From NCBI RefSeq assembly GCF_001553345.1, contig NZ_KQ960771.1, forward strand, positions 1 to 64,000: a DNA stretch of 64,000 nucleotides. Direction: 5' to 3'. This DNA comes from Veillonella sp. DNF00869 (GTDB lineage: Bacteria > Bacillota > Negativicutes > Veillonellales > Veillonellaceae). Under the pieces are notes generated by a model, which was not told where the DNA came from, searched no databases, and saw only the letters and a list, made by a program, of their open reading frames with translations. Positions 25,926-34,459 of the stretch are shown one piece after another. The stretch's first letter is position 1. Each line of letters starts with the position of its first letter. A program made the position numbers and the translations under genes.

Positions 25926-26759
25926 GTGAAAAGTAAACGAGTGATGGGTATTGCCATTGGACATGATGAAATTGTTGGGATAAAAGCCTACAAAATTGAA
26001 GGTACTATTGTGCTAGAAGATGTAATCGTTCAAAAACGACACAGTAATAAGGGAACTGATGTGAAAGAGTTTTTTGACTATTATGGAGAAGTTGGTATAT
26101 CTATTGGTTGTGTTTTTGAATCGCCACTTCAATCAGTATACATGGAAACACCGATGATGCATAAAATAGATCAGTACTTATTTGCCCACCGTGAGGGAAA
26201 ACGAATCTTTCAGAATGAAGATTTCCCTAATGCTATCGATTTTGCCTCTAGACCAGGTACAACGGAGGAGCTAATGTGTATGCTCATCGTAGCCTTAGAA
26301 CGAAAACAAGTGAAACAGGTGGCGCAAGGGATTCAACAAGGCGGAGGAGATCTTCGTGTTATCGATTACTGGCCAGCACCTCTTGCGTTCAGCCGTGGTC
26401 GAGAATCGTCTATGCTTTGTATCACCCCAGAGGAAGATAAGGTGCAAGTATCTTTATGGAATGATAAATTCTGTACGGCGCATACCTTAGTATCATTAGA
26501 TGTGAATGAAGTATTGGAAGCCTGTAAAACGGTCTATGAAGATAGCAAACAATTTCAAGTGCCCTATCCTAAGGGAGCTATTGTAGTTGGTTTTGATGAA
26601 ACAAGATCTAAAGCCTTTGAGTCTATTTTAGAAACCTATGGAACAATCGATCAGGTACCCCTTCATATAGTAGATAAAGGAGAAGCTTATAACCCAGAGA
26701 ATATAAATCATGAAATGGCATATGGTTTAGCGATTAGGTTACTTGTCGATGGAAAATAA
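25926..26759 (+). CDS. pilM: PilM-like pilus assembly protein
   Basis: The 277-residue protein has the actin-fold style of PilM: a first strand MGIAIGHDEIVGIKAYKIEG, a central LERKQVKQVAQGIQQGG segment, an acidic core, and a final NHEMAYGLAIRLL that matches the end of PilM proteins. It is divergent and short compared with typical PilM (about 350 residues). GTG at 25926 is supported by AAGGAGGT. Its stop overlaps the pilN-like start. PilM binds the PilN N terminus in the cytoplasm and aligns the platform. The assignment rests on gene order plus weak sequence features. Confidence 0.6.
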   Translation: MKSKRVMGIAIGHDEIVGIKAYKIEGTIVLEDVIVQKRHSNKGTDVKEFFDYYGEVGISIGCVFESPLQSVYMETPMMHKIDQYLFAHREGKRIFQNEDFPNAIDFASRPGTTEELMCMLIVALERKQVKQVAQGIQQGGGDLRVIDYWPAPLAFSRGRESSMLCITPEEDKVQVSLWNDKFCTAHTLVSLDVNEVLEACKTVYEDSKQFQVPYPKGAIVVGFDETRSKAFESILETYGTIDQVPLHIVDKGEAYNPENINHEMAYGLAIRLLVDGK

Positions 26760-27300
26760 AGAAAATCTTAATTTTATAGAACCGGATATACAGTGGATGT
26801 GTTGGTATATTCGGTACAAAAACATATGGTGGGCCCTATTAGCTCTAGTGATCATTATATTAGTGGGTTCTGTGGCGATAGGCACAAAAGCATATATACA
26901 GTATCAAGACATTGTAGAGAAACAGAAAGAGGTAATATCGCGCCATATTGATGCTAAAGAGGCTCATAGTGTATATGATTCTATGGTTCATGAGAATACA
27001 AAAGAAGAACCATTGCCACAGGGGACGTTGAAGGAATGTATATATGTATTAGATGCATCGAATACATATCACATTCAATTGGTCGAGTGGTCTACTATGA
27101 ACCAATGGTATATAGAAGCTAAAGGAAGCAGTGAAACTGAATTGCATCAGTTTAGTTCAATGTTGAGTCGATTAGGAGGTCACCGTCATTATGATGAAGT
27201 GGTGGAAAAAGAATCCGGAACTGCACTATACCGTAGTCGTATTACAGCCACTATGGAAAGCCTTACCAATTCCCAAAAAAAGTCTACTTCTAGTCGTTAG
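26749..27300 (+). CDS. pilN: PilN-like pilus assembly protein
   Basis: The 183-residue protein has a short cytoplasmic N terminus (NLNFIEPDIQW), where PilN carries its PilM-binding NLLP-like motif, one membrane helix (WWALLALVIIILVGSVAIG), a coiled stretch and a ferredoxin-like C-terminal domain. The gene overlaps the PilM-like stop by 11 bases and the PilO-like gene by 110 bases. Sequence identity to known PilN proteins is low by eye; order and topology carry the call. Much of its last third is read in two frames. Confidence 0.6.
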   Translation: MENKENLNFIEPDIQWMCWYIRYKNIWWALLALVIIILVGSVAIGTKAYIQYQDIVEKQKEVISRHIDAKEAHSVYDSMVHENTKEEPLPQGTLKECIYVLDASNTYHIQLVEWSTMNQWYIEAKGSSETELHQFSSMLSRLGGHRHYDEVVEKESGTALYRSRITATMESLTNSQKKSTSSR

Positions 27301-27718
27301 TGTGTACTGTTGTGTAGTGGTTACGGGTATTAGTATGATGGTGTACTTTCAAGGAGAAACGAAACGAATCTCTGCAGAGGTTGATGAAGAGATACTTTTA
27401 CAGGAGGCAGAAACAACATTTTTAAATAGTGAAAGTTATCAGTTTGTCAAACAATTAGATGATACTATGTTAGACCTAGAAGGCTTGTATCATTTGGTGC
27501 TGTCCTCCATGGAAGATAGACCCCTAATCATGGTCAGTACACATAAAGAAGAGGGAGCTCTAGATGTGGTAGTACAAGGTTCTACCCTAGATATGGTGCA
27601 GTGGTTGGTAGGGATGCAAAAGGTACATCCTACCTTGCGTTTTAGGATAGAGAAATTTATTCATTCACAAAGTGTGACTACTTTACAATGTAAGATTTAT
27701 GAAAATACTAAAAATTAG
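27191..27718 (+). CDS. pilO: PilO-like pilus assembly protein
   Basis: The 175-residue protein has a 30-residue basic N terminus, one helix (SLLLVVSVYCCVVVTGISMMVYF), a coiled stretch and a C-terminal domain like PilO/GspM. The start lies 110 bases inside pilN, in another frame. ATGs at 27191 and 27194 follow GGAGGT, and no later ATG, GTG or TTG occurs before the membrane helix, so the overlap cannot be removed by choosing another start. PilN and PilO normally form a heterodimer. No PilP or PilQ secretin gene follows. Confidence 0.6.
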   Translation: MMKWWKKNPELHYTVVVLQPLWKALPIPKKSLLLVVSVYCCVVVTGISMMVYFQGETKRISAEVDEEILLQEAETTFLNSESYQFVKQLDDTMLDLEGLYHLVLSSMEDRPLIMVSTHKEEGALDVVVQGSTLDMVQWLVGMQKVHPTLRFRIEKFIHSQSVTTLQCKIYENTKN

Positions 27719-27728
27719 TCCTAATGGT

Positions 27729-27758
27729 TTGTCAAAGTATAGTCGAGTATAGTAAAAT
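27729..27758 (+). promoter_or_regulatory. Putative promoter of aroK-pfkA
   Basis: TTGTCA (27729-27734) and TAAAAT (27753-27758) are 18 bases apart, about 45 bases before the aroK start. Confidence 0.35.
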
Positions 27759-27804
27759 AAAGTTAAAATTTACTACTAGATGGAAGAATGAGATATTATA
27801 AAAC

Positions 27805-28368
27805 ATGAAAACGACTATCAAGAGAAACATTATCCTCATTGGTTCTATGGGGAGCGGAAAAAGTCACTTAGGTCGAAATTTAGCGGATGCCAAAGGCTGG
27901 CAGTTTGTTGACACGGATCGAATCTTAGAAAAACGATATAATATGCCTATTGCTGATATTTTTAAGACAATAGGTGAAAAGGCATTTCGTCGTGCAGAAT
28001 TTGAAGTAATTAAAAAGGTGGCCATGTATCATGAAGCGGTGATTTCTGTAGGTGGAAACTTCCCTATTGACATGCGTACATTACGATATATGCAAAAATA
28101 CTCTTTTATTATAGGTATACGCGCTTCACATTATCGGATTGTAAATCGTGTCAATCGGTGGATTGGTAAGCGGCCGACTATGAATTATGATGATGTATCT
28201 GGGTATGTAGCATGGATGATGCGACGGTGGAAACCCTTATATCGCAAATGTGACCATGTGTTAGATACTACATACAGTCATACTGATGAATTGGTGACGA
28301 GTATTGACGGATCCATAAAGTCTAAGGGCATATATTTTAAACGGCGAAAAGTACACCAAGGTGAATAA
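27805..28368 (+). CDS. aroK: Shikimate kinase
   Basis: The 187-residue P-loop kinase would phosphorylate shikimate in aromatic amino-acid synthesis. It has Walker A GSMGSGKS (about residues 12-19), the shikimate-binding DTD (DTDRIL), GEKAFRRAEFEVI with the conserved Arg, and the lid GKRPTM. The expected GGG substrate loop reads SVGGNFPI here, with the third Gly replaced by Asn. The start has a weak ribosome site. It stands next to pfkA with one base between them. A related P-loop kinase with another substrate cannot be excluded because of the altered loop. Confidence 0.75.
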   Translation: MKTTIKRNIILIGSMGSGKSHLGRNLADAKGWQFVDTDRILEKRYNMPIADIFKTIGEKAFRRAEFEVIKKVAMYHEAVISVGGNFPIDMRTLRYMQKYSFIIGIRASHYRIVNRVNRWIGKRPTMNYDDVSGYVAWMMRRWKPLYRKCDHVLDTTYSHTDELVTSIDGSIKSKGIYFKRRKVHQGE

Positions 28369-28369
28369 T

Positions 28370-29329
28370 ATGAAACGTATAGCTATTTTAACAAGTGGTG
28401 GAGATGCACCAGGAATGAATGCAGTCATTCGTTCTATCACAAGAAGTGCAATATATGAAGGCCTCGATGTAGTAGGAATACAACGAGGCTTTTTGGGCGT
28501 TTTAGAAGAAGACTTTATTTCTTTGACTCGGCGTAGTGTAGGGAATATTGTGAATAAGGGAGGGACGATTTTAAAATCTTCCCGTTGTCTTGAATTTAAA
28601 GAACCTGAACATCAACAAAGAGGCTATGATAATTTACGTCGTCATGGTATTGATGGATTAGTCGTTGTTGGTGGAGATGGTTCTATGTGTGGTGCTAAGG
28701 TGTTGTCTGACCTAGGATTACCTACGGTGACAATTCCAGGCACTATTGATAAAGATATGAATGGTACCGATTATACAATCGGCTTTGATACAGCTCTTAA
28801 TACCATCATTGATGGGGTGAGCAAAATTCGTGATACCTCTACAGCTCATGATCGTGTAGCTATTGTAGAAGTGATGGGACGACATGCAGGTCATATTGCT
28901 GTGTACGCTGGCGTCGCATGCGGTGCTGAGGTGGTACTGACACCAGAGGTGCCAATGACATTAGAAGAGGTAAAAGAATCATTAGAAAATACTACTCGTA
29001 ATGGTAAAAAGAATAGTATTATTATCGTTGCGGAAGGAGCCTATAGTGCTTTTGAAGTGGCTCAATATATTAAAGCACATACATCCTATGCACCCTCTGT
29101 GACAGTGTTAGGTTATTTACAACGTGGTGGATCACCGTCTGCTTATGATGCATTAATGGCTGCTCGCTTAGGAGAGGCAGGAGTACGTGCCTTGTTAGAG
29201 GGACATACACATCATCTAATAGGGGTTCATTGCAATCATATTGATGCGATAGCCTATGAGGAAGCTGTAATATGTGAGTATCCTTTAGATACTTCTTTAT
29301 ACCAATTAATACGAGTATTAGGACAATAA
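28370..29329 (+). CDS. pfkA: ATP-dependent 6-phosphofructokinase
   Basis: The 319-residue protein has the exact length of bacterial PfkA. It begins KRIAILTSGGDAPGMNAVIRS, has VVGGDGSMCGA for nucleotide binding, GTIDKDMNGTDYTIGFDTA for catalysis (Lys in place of the usual Asn between the two Asp residues) and YLQRGGSPSAYDALMA near the C terminus. The GTG at 28361 overlaps aroK; the ATG at 28370 with AAGGTG upstream gives the standard N terminus. It commits fructose 6-phosphate to glycolysis. The Asn-to-Lys change may affect kinetics. A strong terminator follows. Confidence 0.93.
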   Translation: MKRIAILTSGGDAPGMNAVIRSITRSAIYEGLDVVGIQRGFLGVLEEDFISLTRRSVGNIVNKGGTILKSSRCLEFKEPEHQQRGYDNLRRHGIDGLVVVGGDGSMCGAKVLSDLGLPTVTIPGTIDKDMNGTDYTIGFDTALNTIIDGVSKIRDTSTAHDRVAIVEVMGRHAGHIAVYAGVACGAEVVLTPEVPMTLEEVKESLENTTRNGKKNSIIIVAEGAYSAFEVAQYIKAHTSYAPSVTVLGYLQRGGSPSAYDALMAARLGEAGVRALLEGHTHHLIGVHCNHIDAIAYEEAVICEYPLDTSLYQLIRVLGQ

Positions 29330-29364
29330 TTTCATAGTTGTTTTGCTATTGTATTGTATAAGAT

Positions 29365-29397
29365 AAAGAAAACTAACTTTAGTTTTCTTTTCTTTTT
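29365..29397 (+). terminator. Rho-independent terminator after pfkA
   Basis: AAAGAAAACT (29365-29374) and AGTTTTCTTT (29381-29390) form a 10-bp stem with a 6-base loop and a T-rich tail. Confidence 0.85.
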
Positions 29398-29590
29398 ATC
29401 CTCTATCTATGGTATGTTTTGTTTTATACTATAGTAAAGGGCTACTTATAAAAGGAAGCTATCAGCAGTCGTAAACCAGTTTAAGGAGATGAAAGTCTAT
29501 ACTATATGTTGGAGTTGGGGCCTATTAGAGTAAGGAAACACCATTTTGGTGGCATTCTATATGTAATCGATGGACAAAAGGAGATATTTT

Positions 29591-30658
29591 ATGTGGAAAA
29601 ATAAAAAATTATGGATTGCCATTGTGGCTATCTTAGTGGTAGCTATTGGTGGATGGCAATGGTATAGTAGTAGCCAAACAAAAGAGGCACCTACCTATAC
29701 AACGGGAAAAGTAGGAAAAGGTAGTATTTCATCTACTATTAATGCAACGGGAACGATTAATCCTGTTCGCTATGTAGATGTATCTACCAATATTCCTGGC
29801 AAATTAGAATCTGTTTTGGTGAAAGCCAATCAGCATGTAACAGCAGGTCAGGTCATCGCTACTATTGATTCTCGTCAATTACAGGCTTCTGTAGATAATG
29901 CAAGGGCCACACTCAACCAAACAGCCACAGATTTGGATCGATACCGTACGTTAGTGTCACAAGGTGCCATTTCACAGCAAACCTATGATAATGCCTTAGC
30001 AGCCTATGAAAAAGCAAAAGCTAGTTATGATCAAGTAGCAGCAAACTTAACAGATAGTACTATTACAGCTCCTATGGATGGGACCATTATTGGAGAACCT
30101 TTGAAAGCAGGTCAAACTATCGCCACTGGTATTTCTACACAAATGATCATTGCCACTATCGCTGATTTGTCTGATTTAGAAATTTATTTAACAGTTGACG
30201 AAACAGATATTGGAAATGTAAAAGAAGGTGCCAAAGTAGATTTCACGGTCGATGCACATCCTGGTAAGACTTTCACGGGTACTGTTAAAAGTATTTCTTT
30301 AGGTACAAAAGGTAGTATGGGAACGACCAGTTCATCCGTAGTGTATTATACAGTGCGCGTAGCAATTCCTGCTGGTGATGTAAGCCATTTCTTTCCTAGT
30401 ATGACCGCACGTGCTACGATTCATGGAGAAGAACGACAAAATGTATTGGTAGTTCCATTGGCTGCTGTTCGTTCTGATAAAGTGGGAGAATTTGTGTATG
30501 TCATCAAAAATGGTAAACCTCTTAGAACCAGTGTAAAAACTGGTATGACTGGTGATTCTACAATTGAAATTATTTCTGGAGTAGAAGAAGGTGATGAAAT
30601 CATTATCAGTGGTGATGTAAGCACGACAAAAAAACAACAACAGAGGGGGCCATTCTAA
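29591..30658 (+). CDS. macA: Periplasmic adaptor subunit of a MacAB-type exporter
   Basis: This 355-residue membrane-fusion protein has one N-terminal helix (about residues 7-25). A lipoyl/biotinyl-like half (GKLESVLVKANQHVTAGQVIATID) is followed by a coiled hairpin (ASVDNARATLNQTATDLDR), a second lipoyl half (ITAPMDGTIIGEPLKAGQTI), a beta-barrel and a membrane-proximal domain. The start at 29591, with AAAGGAG 7 bases upstream, is preferred to the ATG at 29570. The stop overlaps the ATPase start (TAATG). It would bridge the MacB pair to an outer-membrane channel, supplied from elsewhere in the genome. The 260 bases upstream hold a terminator and a small CCACC/GGTGG hairpin. Confidence 0.9.
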   Translation: MWKNKKLWIAIVAILVVAIGGWQWYSSSQTKEAPTYTTGKVGKGSISSTINATGTINPVRYVDVSTNIPGKLESVLVKANQHVTAGQVIATIDSRQLQASVDNARATLNQTATDLDRYRTLVSQGAISQQTYDNALAAYEKAKASYDQVAANLTDSTITAPMDGTIIGEPLKAGQTIATGISTQMIIATIADLSDLEIYLTVDETDIGNVKEGAKVDFTVDAHPGKTFTGTVKSISLGTKGSMGTTSSSVVYYTVRVAIPAGDVSHFFPSMTARATIHGEERQNVLVVPLAAVRSDKVGEFVYVIKNGKPLRTSVKTGMTGDSTIEIISGVEEGDEIIISGDVSTTKKQQQRGPF

Positions 30659-31395
30659 TGGAAACTCCAAAAAAAGCAGTCATTACCTTGGAGGGGATTA
30701 CGAAAACCTATGTGAATGGAAAGTTAACGGTACCAGTATTACATGGTATTGATTTGTCCATTTATGAAGGGGAGTTTACCTCTATCATGGGACCTTCAGG
30801 ATCTGGGAAGTCTACGTTTATGAATATCTTAGGATGTCTTGACAGACCTACCAGTGGTTCCTATCGATTAGATGGAGAAGAAGTAGCCCATCTGGGGGAC
30901 GATGAATTGGCCTATGTACGAAATAAACGAATTGGGTTCGTGTTCCAAAGTTTTAATTTATTGCCTAAATTAACGGCTCTAGATAATGTAGCATTACCGA
31001 TGGTCTATGCAGGAGTGTCTAAAGCAGAACGTAAAGCTAGGGCTAGTCAGTTATTGATAGATTTGGGGCTCGGTACTCGGTTGGATCATATGCCAGCAGA
31101 ATTATCAGGGGGACAACGACAACGTGTTGCTATTGCGAGGGCATTGGCAAATGACCCAGCGATTATTATGGCGGATGAACCTACAGGTAACCTTGATTCA
31201 AAAGCAAGTTTAGATGTGATGCATATCTTCACAGAATTATATCGAGAAGGGCGTACCATCATTTTAGTCACCCATGAGCCAGATATTGCTGAATATGCAG
31301 GTCGCAATGTGGTTTTAAAAGATGGTCTTATTGTAGAAGATAGAATAAATCCCCATATGAAAGGATTGCAGGTAGGAGGTGAAAGCCATGTATAA
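30658..31395 (+). CDS. ABC transporter ATP-binding subunit (MacB/LolD type)
   Basis: This 245-residue ATPase has Walker A GPSGSGKST (about residues 44-52), Q-loop FQSFNLLP, signature LSGGQRQR, Walker B IIMADEPTGNLD and the H-loop THE. The LolD/MacB type is recognised by NLLPKLTALDNVALPMVYAG. It begins on the last base of macA and overlaps the permease by 8 bases. In this organism the ATPase and permease of MacB are separate polypeptides. It energises export of a substrate such as an antibiotic, peptide or lipoprotein; the substrate is not predictable. Confidence 0.92.
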   Translation: METPKKAVITLEGITKTYVNGKLTVPVLHGIDLSIYEGEFTSIMGPSGSGKSTFMNILGCLDRPTSGSYRLDGEEVAHLGDDELAYVRNKRIGFVFQSFNLLPKLTALDNVALPMVYAGVSKAERKARASQLLIDLGLGTRLDHMPAELSGGQRQRVAIARALANDPAIIMADEPTGNLDSKASLDVMHIFTELYREGRTIILVTHEPDIAEYAGRNVVLKDGLIVEDRINPHMKGLQVGGESHV

Positions 31396-32599
31396 GGAAG
31401 GTTTCTTAATGGCTTGGTCATCTCTAATAGCCAATAAGATGCGATCATTATTGACGATGCTAGGTATCATCATTGGTGTAGCTGCGGTGATTGCACTTGT
31501 ATCCATTGGATATGGGGTTCGTCAACAAATCACAGAATCTATTTCCAGTTTGGGTAGTAATCTATTAATGGTTTATCCAGGGGCTCCTAGAACACCAGGG
31601 GTACGCCCGGTATCTGGTGCTAATAAAACGTTAAAAATGGGCGACTATGAAGCTATTTCGAAGATGGATAGCGTGCAAGCAGCTTCACCAGTAGCAGCTA
31701 ATTCGTATTTAACTGTGTACATGAGCAAGAATTGGACCACAACTGTGAATGGTGCTAACGCTGACTTTCAGTATGTAAACAATTGGACTATGAAATCAGG
31801 TCGTTTTATTACAGATAGTCAAATTGAACGCCGTGAACGGGTGGCAGTCATAGGTGCCACAGTGGCAAAAAACTTGTTTGGTAATGAAGATCCCATTGGT
31901 AAGGATATTCGGATTCATAAAAATTCTTTTAAAGTAGTAGGTGTCCTTGATGAAAAGGGTTCTGGTACTATGGGGAATGATCAAGATGATGTTATTGTAG
32001 TACCGTATACAACTATGATGGAACGTGTGATGGGTGTTGATTATTTGCGTATGATCTACATTCAAGCAAAAGAAGGCGAAGACTTAGAACGGGTGCAAGC
32101 AGATATAGAAAATATCTTGCGTGTCCGTCATGGCATTAAAAATCCTGATCTCGATGATTTTAATGTGAACAATATGGCGTCCATTATGAAGGCGGTAGAA
32201 GAAAATACAGCTACCATGACCTTATTCCTAGGTGCTGTGGCAGCGATTTCTTTATTAGTTGGTGGCATTGGCATTATGAATATCATGCTTGTGTCTGTTA
32301 CGGAACGTACTCGAGAAATTGGTGTTCGTAAAGCCTTAGGTGCTACGTATCGTACGATTATTACACAGTTTTTAATTGAAGCCGTCGTTATCTCTCTCGT
32401 AGGTGGTGCCATCGGTATTTTAGTGGGGATTGGTGCGTCACAGCTGATTGCTACAGTAGCTAAGTTAAAAACTGTAGTGACCACAGGACCTATTTTATTA
32501 TCCTTTGGATTCTCTATGACGATAGGTCTTGTATTTGGTTTATATCCGGCTAGAAAAGCAGCTAAGTTAAATCCTATTGATGCCTTACATTATGAATAG
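31388..32599 (+). CDS. ABC transporter permease (MacB family)
   Basis: The 403-residue FtsX/MacB-type permease has one N-terminal helix (MLGIIIGVAAVIALVSIG), a large periplasmic domain (about residues 40-270) and three C-terminal helices (starting at AAISLLVGGIGIMNIMLVSVTERTREIG). The start at ATG 31388 follows AGGAGGTG; an in-frame GTG at 31379 lies inside that site. It is the last gene of the operon and a terminator follows within 10 bases. No TolC-like gene is next to it. Confidence 0.92.
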   Translation: MYKEGFLMAWSSLIANKMRSLLTMLGIIIGVAAVIALVSIGYGVRQQITESISSLGSNLLMVYPGAPRTPGVRPVSGANKTLKMGDYEAISKMDSVQAASPVAANSYLTVYMSKNWTTTVNGANADFQYVNNWTMKSGRFITDSQIERRERVAVIGATVAKNLFGNEDPIGKDIRIHKNSFKVVGVLDEKGSGTMGNDQDDVIVVPYTTMMERVMGVDYLRMIYIQAKEGEDLERVQADIENILRVRHGIKNPDLDDFNVNNMASIMKAVEENTATMTLFLGAVAAISLLVGGIGIMNIMLVSVTERTREIGVRKALGATYRTIITQFLIEAVVISLVGGAIGILVGIGASQLIATVAKLKTVVTTGPILLSFGFSMTIGLVFGLYPARKAAKLNPIDALHYE

Positions 32600-32605
32600 C
32601 TGATT

Positions 32606-32660
32606 AAATACCAATATGTATAGGAAACTAGGCCTATTATATATTGGTATTTTTCTTTTT
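32606..32660 (+). terminator. Terminator after the exporter operon
   Basis: AAATACCAATAT (32606-32617) pairs perfectly with ATATTGGTATTT (32641-32652), with an internal TAGG/CCTA stem and a T-rich tail. Confidence 0.85.
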
Positions 32661-32672
32661 CCCGAGAGAATA

Positions 32673-32681
32673 TGGTATAAT
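32673..32681 (+). promoter_or_regulatory. Putative gatCAB promoter (extended -10)
   Basis: TGGTATAAT in the context TATGGTATAAT, 26 bases before the gatC start. The same sequence precedes recG. Confidence 0.55.
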
Positions 32682-32706
32682 ATATGAATTGAAAGGATGT
32701 GTGTCT

Positions 32707-32991
32707 ATGAAAATTAGTCAAGAGGAAATTAAGAATATTGCCTTATTATCCCGATTAGAAATTAAAGATTTAGAGGCTGCTGAAAAAGCCCTCAGTAATA
32801 TCCTTACCTATGTGGAGGAATTAGAAGAATTAGATTTAACAGATGTAGAGCCGATGGCTCATGCGGTGCCATTACAAAATGTGTATCGTCCAGATGAGAT
32901 GAAACCATCATTGCGACGTGAAGCGGCGTTACAAAATGCACCTGAAGAAGAGAATGGGTATTTCAGAGTACCTCGTGTTGTACAGAACTAG
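32707..32991 (+). CDS. gatC: Asp-tRNA(Asn)/Glu-tRNA(Gln) amidotransferase subunit C
   Basis: The 94-residue subunit has the usual start [18 protein letters not shown], the helix [28 protein letters not shown], and the C-terminal [23 protein letters not shown]. It stabilises GatA and guides ammonia in GatCAB. The ATG at 32707 gives the normal N terminus; an earlier in-frame start has no support. GatA follows 10 bases later. Confidence 0.95.
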   Translation: MKISQEEIKNIALLSRLEIKDLEAAEKALSNILTYVEELEELDLTDVEPMAHAVPLQNVYRPDEMKPSLRREAALQNAPEEENGYFRVPRVVQN

Positions 32992-33001
32992 GAGAAGATA
33001 C

Positions 33002-34459
33002 ATGACTCTTTTTGAATTACATCAAAAATTAGTAAATAAAGAAATTTCTGCCCTAGAGCTTACAAAAGCTGTATTGGCACATAAAGATAATGTAGAGCCA
33101 ACAGTACATGCGTACTTGTCTGACTCTCATGAAGCGGCGTTAGCACAAGCAGAGGCTGTAGATGCAAAAATCGCCAAGGGAGAAACTATTTCGCCATTAG
33201 CAGGGATTCCTGGGGCGATTAAAGATAATATTTGTACAAAAGGTGTGGCCACTACATGTGGATCCCATATGTTGGAAAACTTTGTGCCTCCGTACAATGC
33301 TACTGTTATCGAAAAATTACAAGCTCAAGATGCTGTTATTTTGGGTAAATTAAACATGGACGAGTTTGCTATGGGTAGTTCCACAGAGAATTCTGCTTTA
33401 GGCAAAACGACAAACCCATGGAATCCAGATTATGTTCCAGGCGGTTCTTCCGGTGGTAGTGCAGCGGCGGTTGCCAGTGGTAGCGCTATTTGGGCATTAG
33501 GCTCCGATACAGGTGGATCCATTCGTCAACCAGCATCCTACTGTGGCGTGGTTGGTTTGAAACCAACCTATGGCAATGTATCTCGCTATGGATTAATTGC
33601 TTATGCATCTTCGTTGGACCAAATTGGCCCTGTGACAAGAGATGTACGTGATGCAGCTATCGTGTTGAATGCTATTACAGGCCATGATTTCCATGATTCT
33701 ACATCCATCCCAGGAGATCGTGTCGATTATACAAAAGCTCTTGTGAAAGATGTAAAAGGCTTGCGCATCGGTGTGCCTAAAGAATATTTTGGTGAAGGTT
33801 TACATCCAGAAGTGCGTGCAGCTCTGGAAAAAGCTATTGAAACGTATCGCAATATGGGTGCCACTATTGTAGATATTTCTTTGCCAACTACAAAATATGC
33901 CTTGTCTGCGTACTATATCATCGCTTTAGCAGAAGCTAGTTCTAACCTAGCTCGTTATGATGGAGTTAGCTACGGCCTTCGCGTGCCAGCAGATAATTTA
34001 GTGGAAATGTCCACTAAAACTCGTACGGCAGGCTTTGGTGAAGAAGTACAACGCCGTATCTTGTTAGGTACCTATGTATTGAGTTCTGGTTATTATGATG
34101 CATACTATTTAAAAGCTCTAAAAGCTCGTCGTTTGATTAAAAATGAGTTTGATGCAGCATTCCAAGAATGTGATGTATTATTAACACCAACCGCTCCGAA
34201 TACAGCTTTTAAATTTGGTGAAAAAATCAACGATCCATTGACTATGTATTTAGAGGATGTATGTACAGTGCCAGTTAACTTGGCAGGTATCCCAGGTATC
34301 AGTATTCCTGCTGGATTTGGTTCTAATGGTATGCCAATCGGTATGCAATTATTGGCGCCTGCTATGGGTGAAAGTACATTGGTGCAAGCAGCCTATAGCT
34401 TTGAACAAGAATGTCCTGAATTTACAAAATTGCCAACTATGGGAGAATTGAAACTATGA
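33002..34459 (+). CDS. gatA: Asp-tRNA(Asn)/Glu-tRNA(Gln) amidotransferase subunit A
   Basis: The 485-residue amidase-signature enzyme releases ammonia from glutamine. Its Ser-cisSer-Lys triad is visible in [11 protein letters not shown] (Lys), [16 protein letters not shown] and [13 protein letters not shown] (nucleophilic Ser). The frame is open upstream within gatC, but ATG 33002 with AGGAGA before it fits the family start ([19 protein letters not shown]). Its stop overlaps the gatB start (ATGA). Confidence 0.97.
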   Translation: MTLFELHQKLVNKEISALELTKAVLAHKDNVEPTVHAYLSDSHEAALAQAEAVDAKIAKGETISPLAGIPGAIKDNICTKGVATTCGSHMLENFVPPYNATVIEKLQAQDAVILGKLNMDEFAMGSSTENSALGKTTNPWNPDYVPGGSSGGSAAAVASGSAIWALGSDTGGSIRQPASYCGVVGLKPTYGNVSRYGLIAYASSLDQIGPVTRDVRDAAIVLNAITGHDFHDSTSIPGDRVDYTKALVKDVKGLRIGVPKEYFGEGLHPEVRAALEKAIETYRNMGATIVDISLPTTKYALSAYYIIALAEASSNLARYDGVSYGLRVPADNLVEMSTKTRTAGFGEEVQRRILLGTYVLSSGYYDAYYLKALKARRLIKNEFDAAFQECDVLLTPTAPNTAFKFGEKINDPLTMYLEDVCTVPVNLAGIPGISIPAGFGSNGMPIGMQLLAPAMGESTLVQAAYSFEQECPEFTKLPTMGELKL

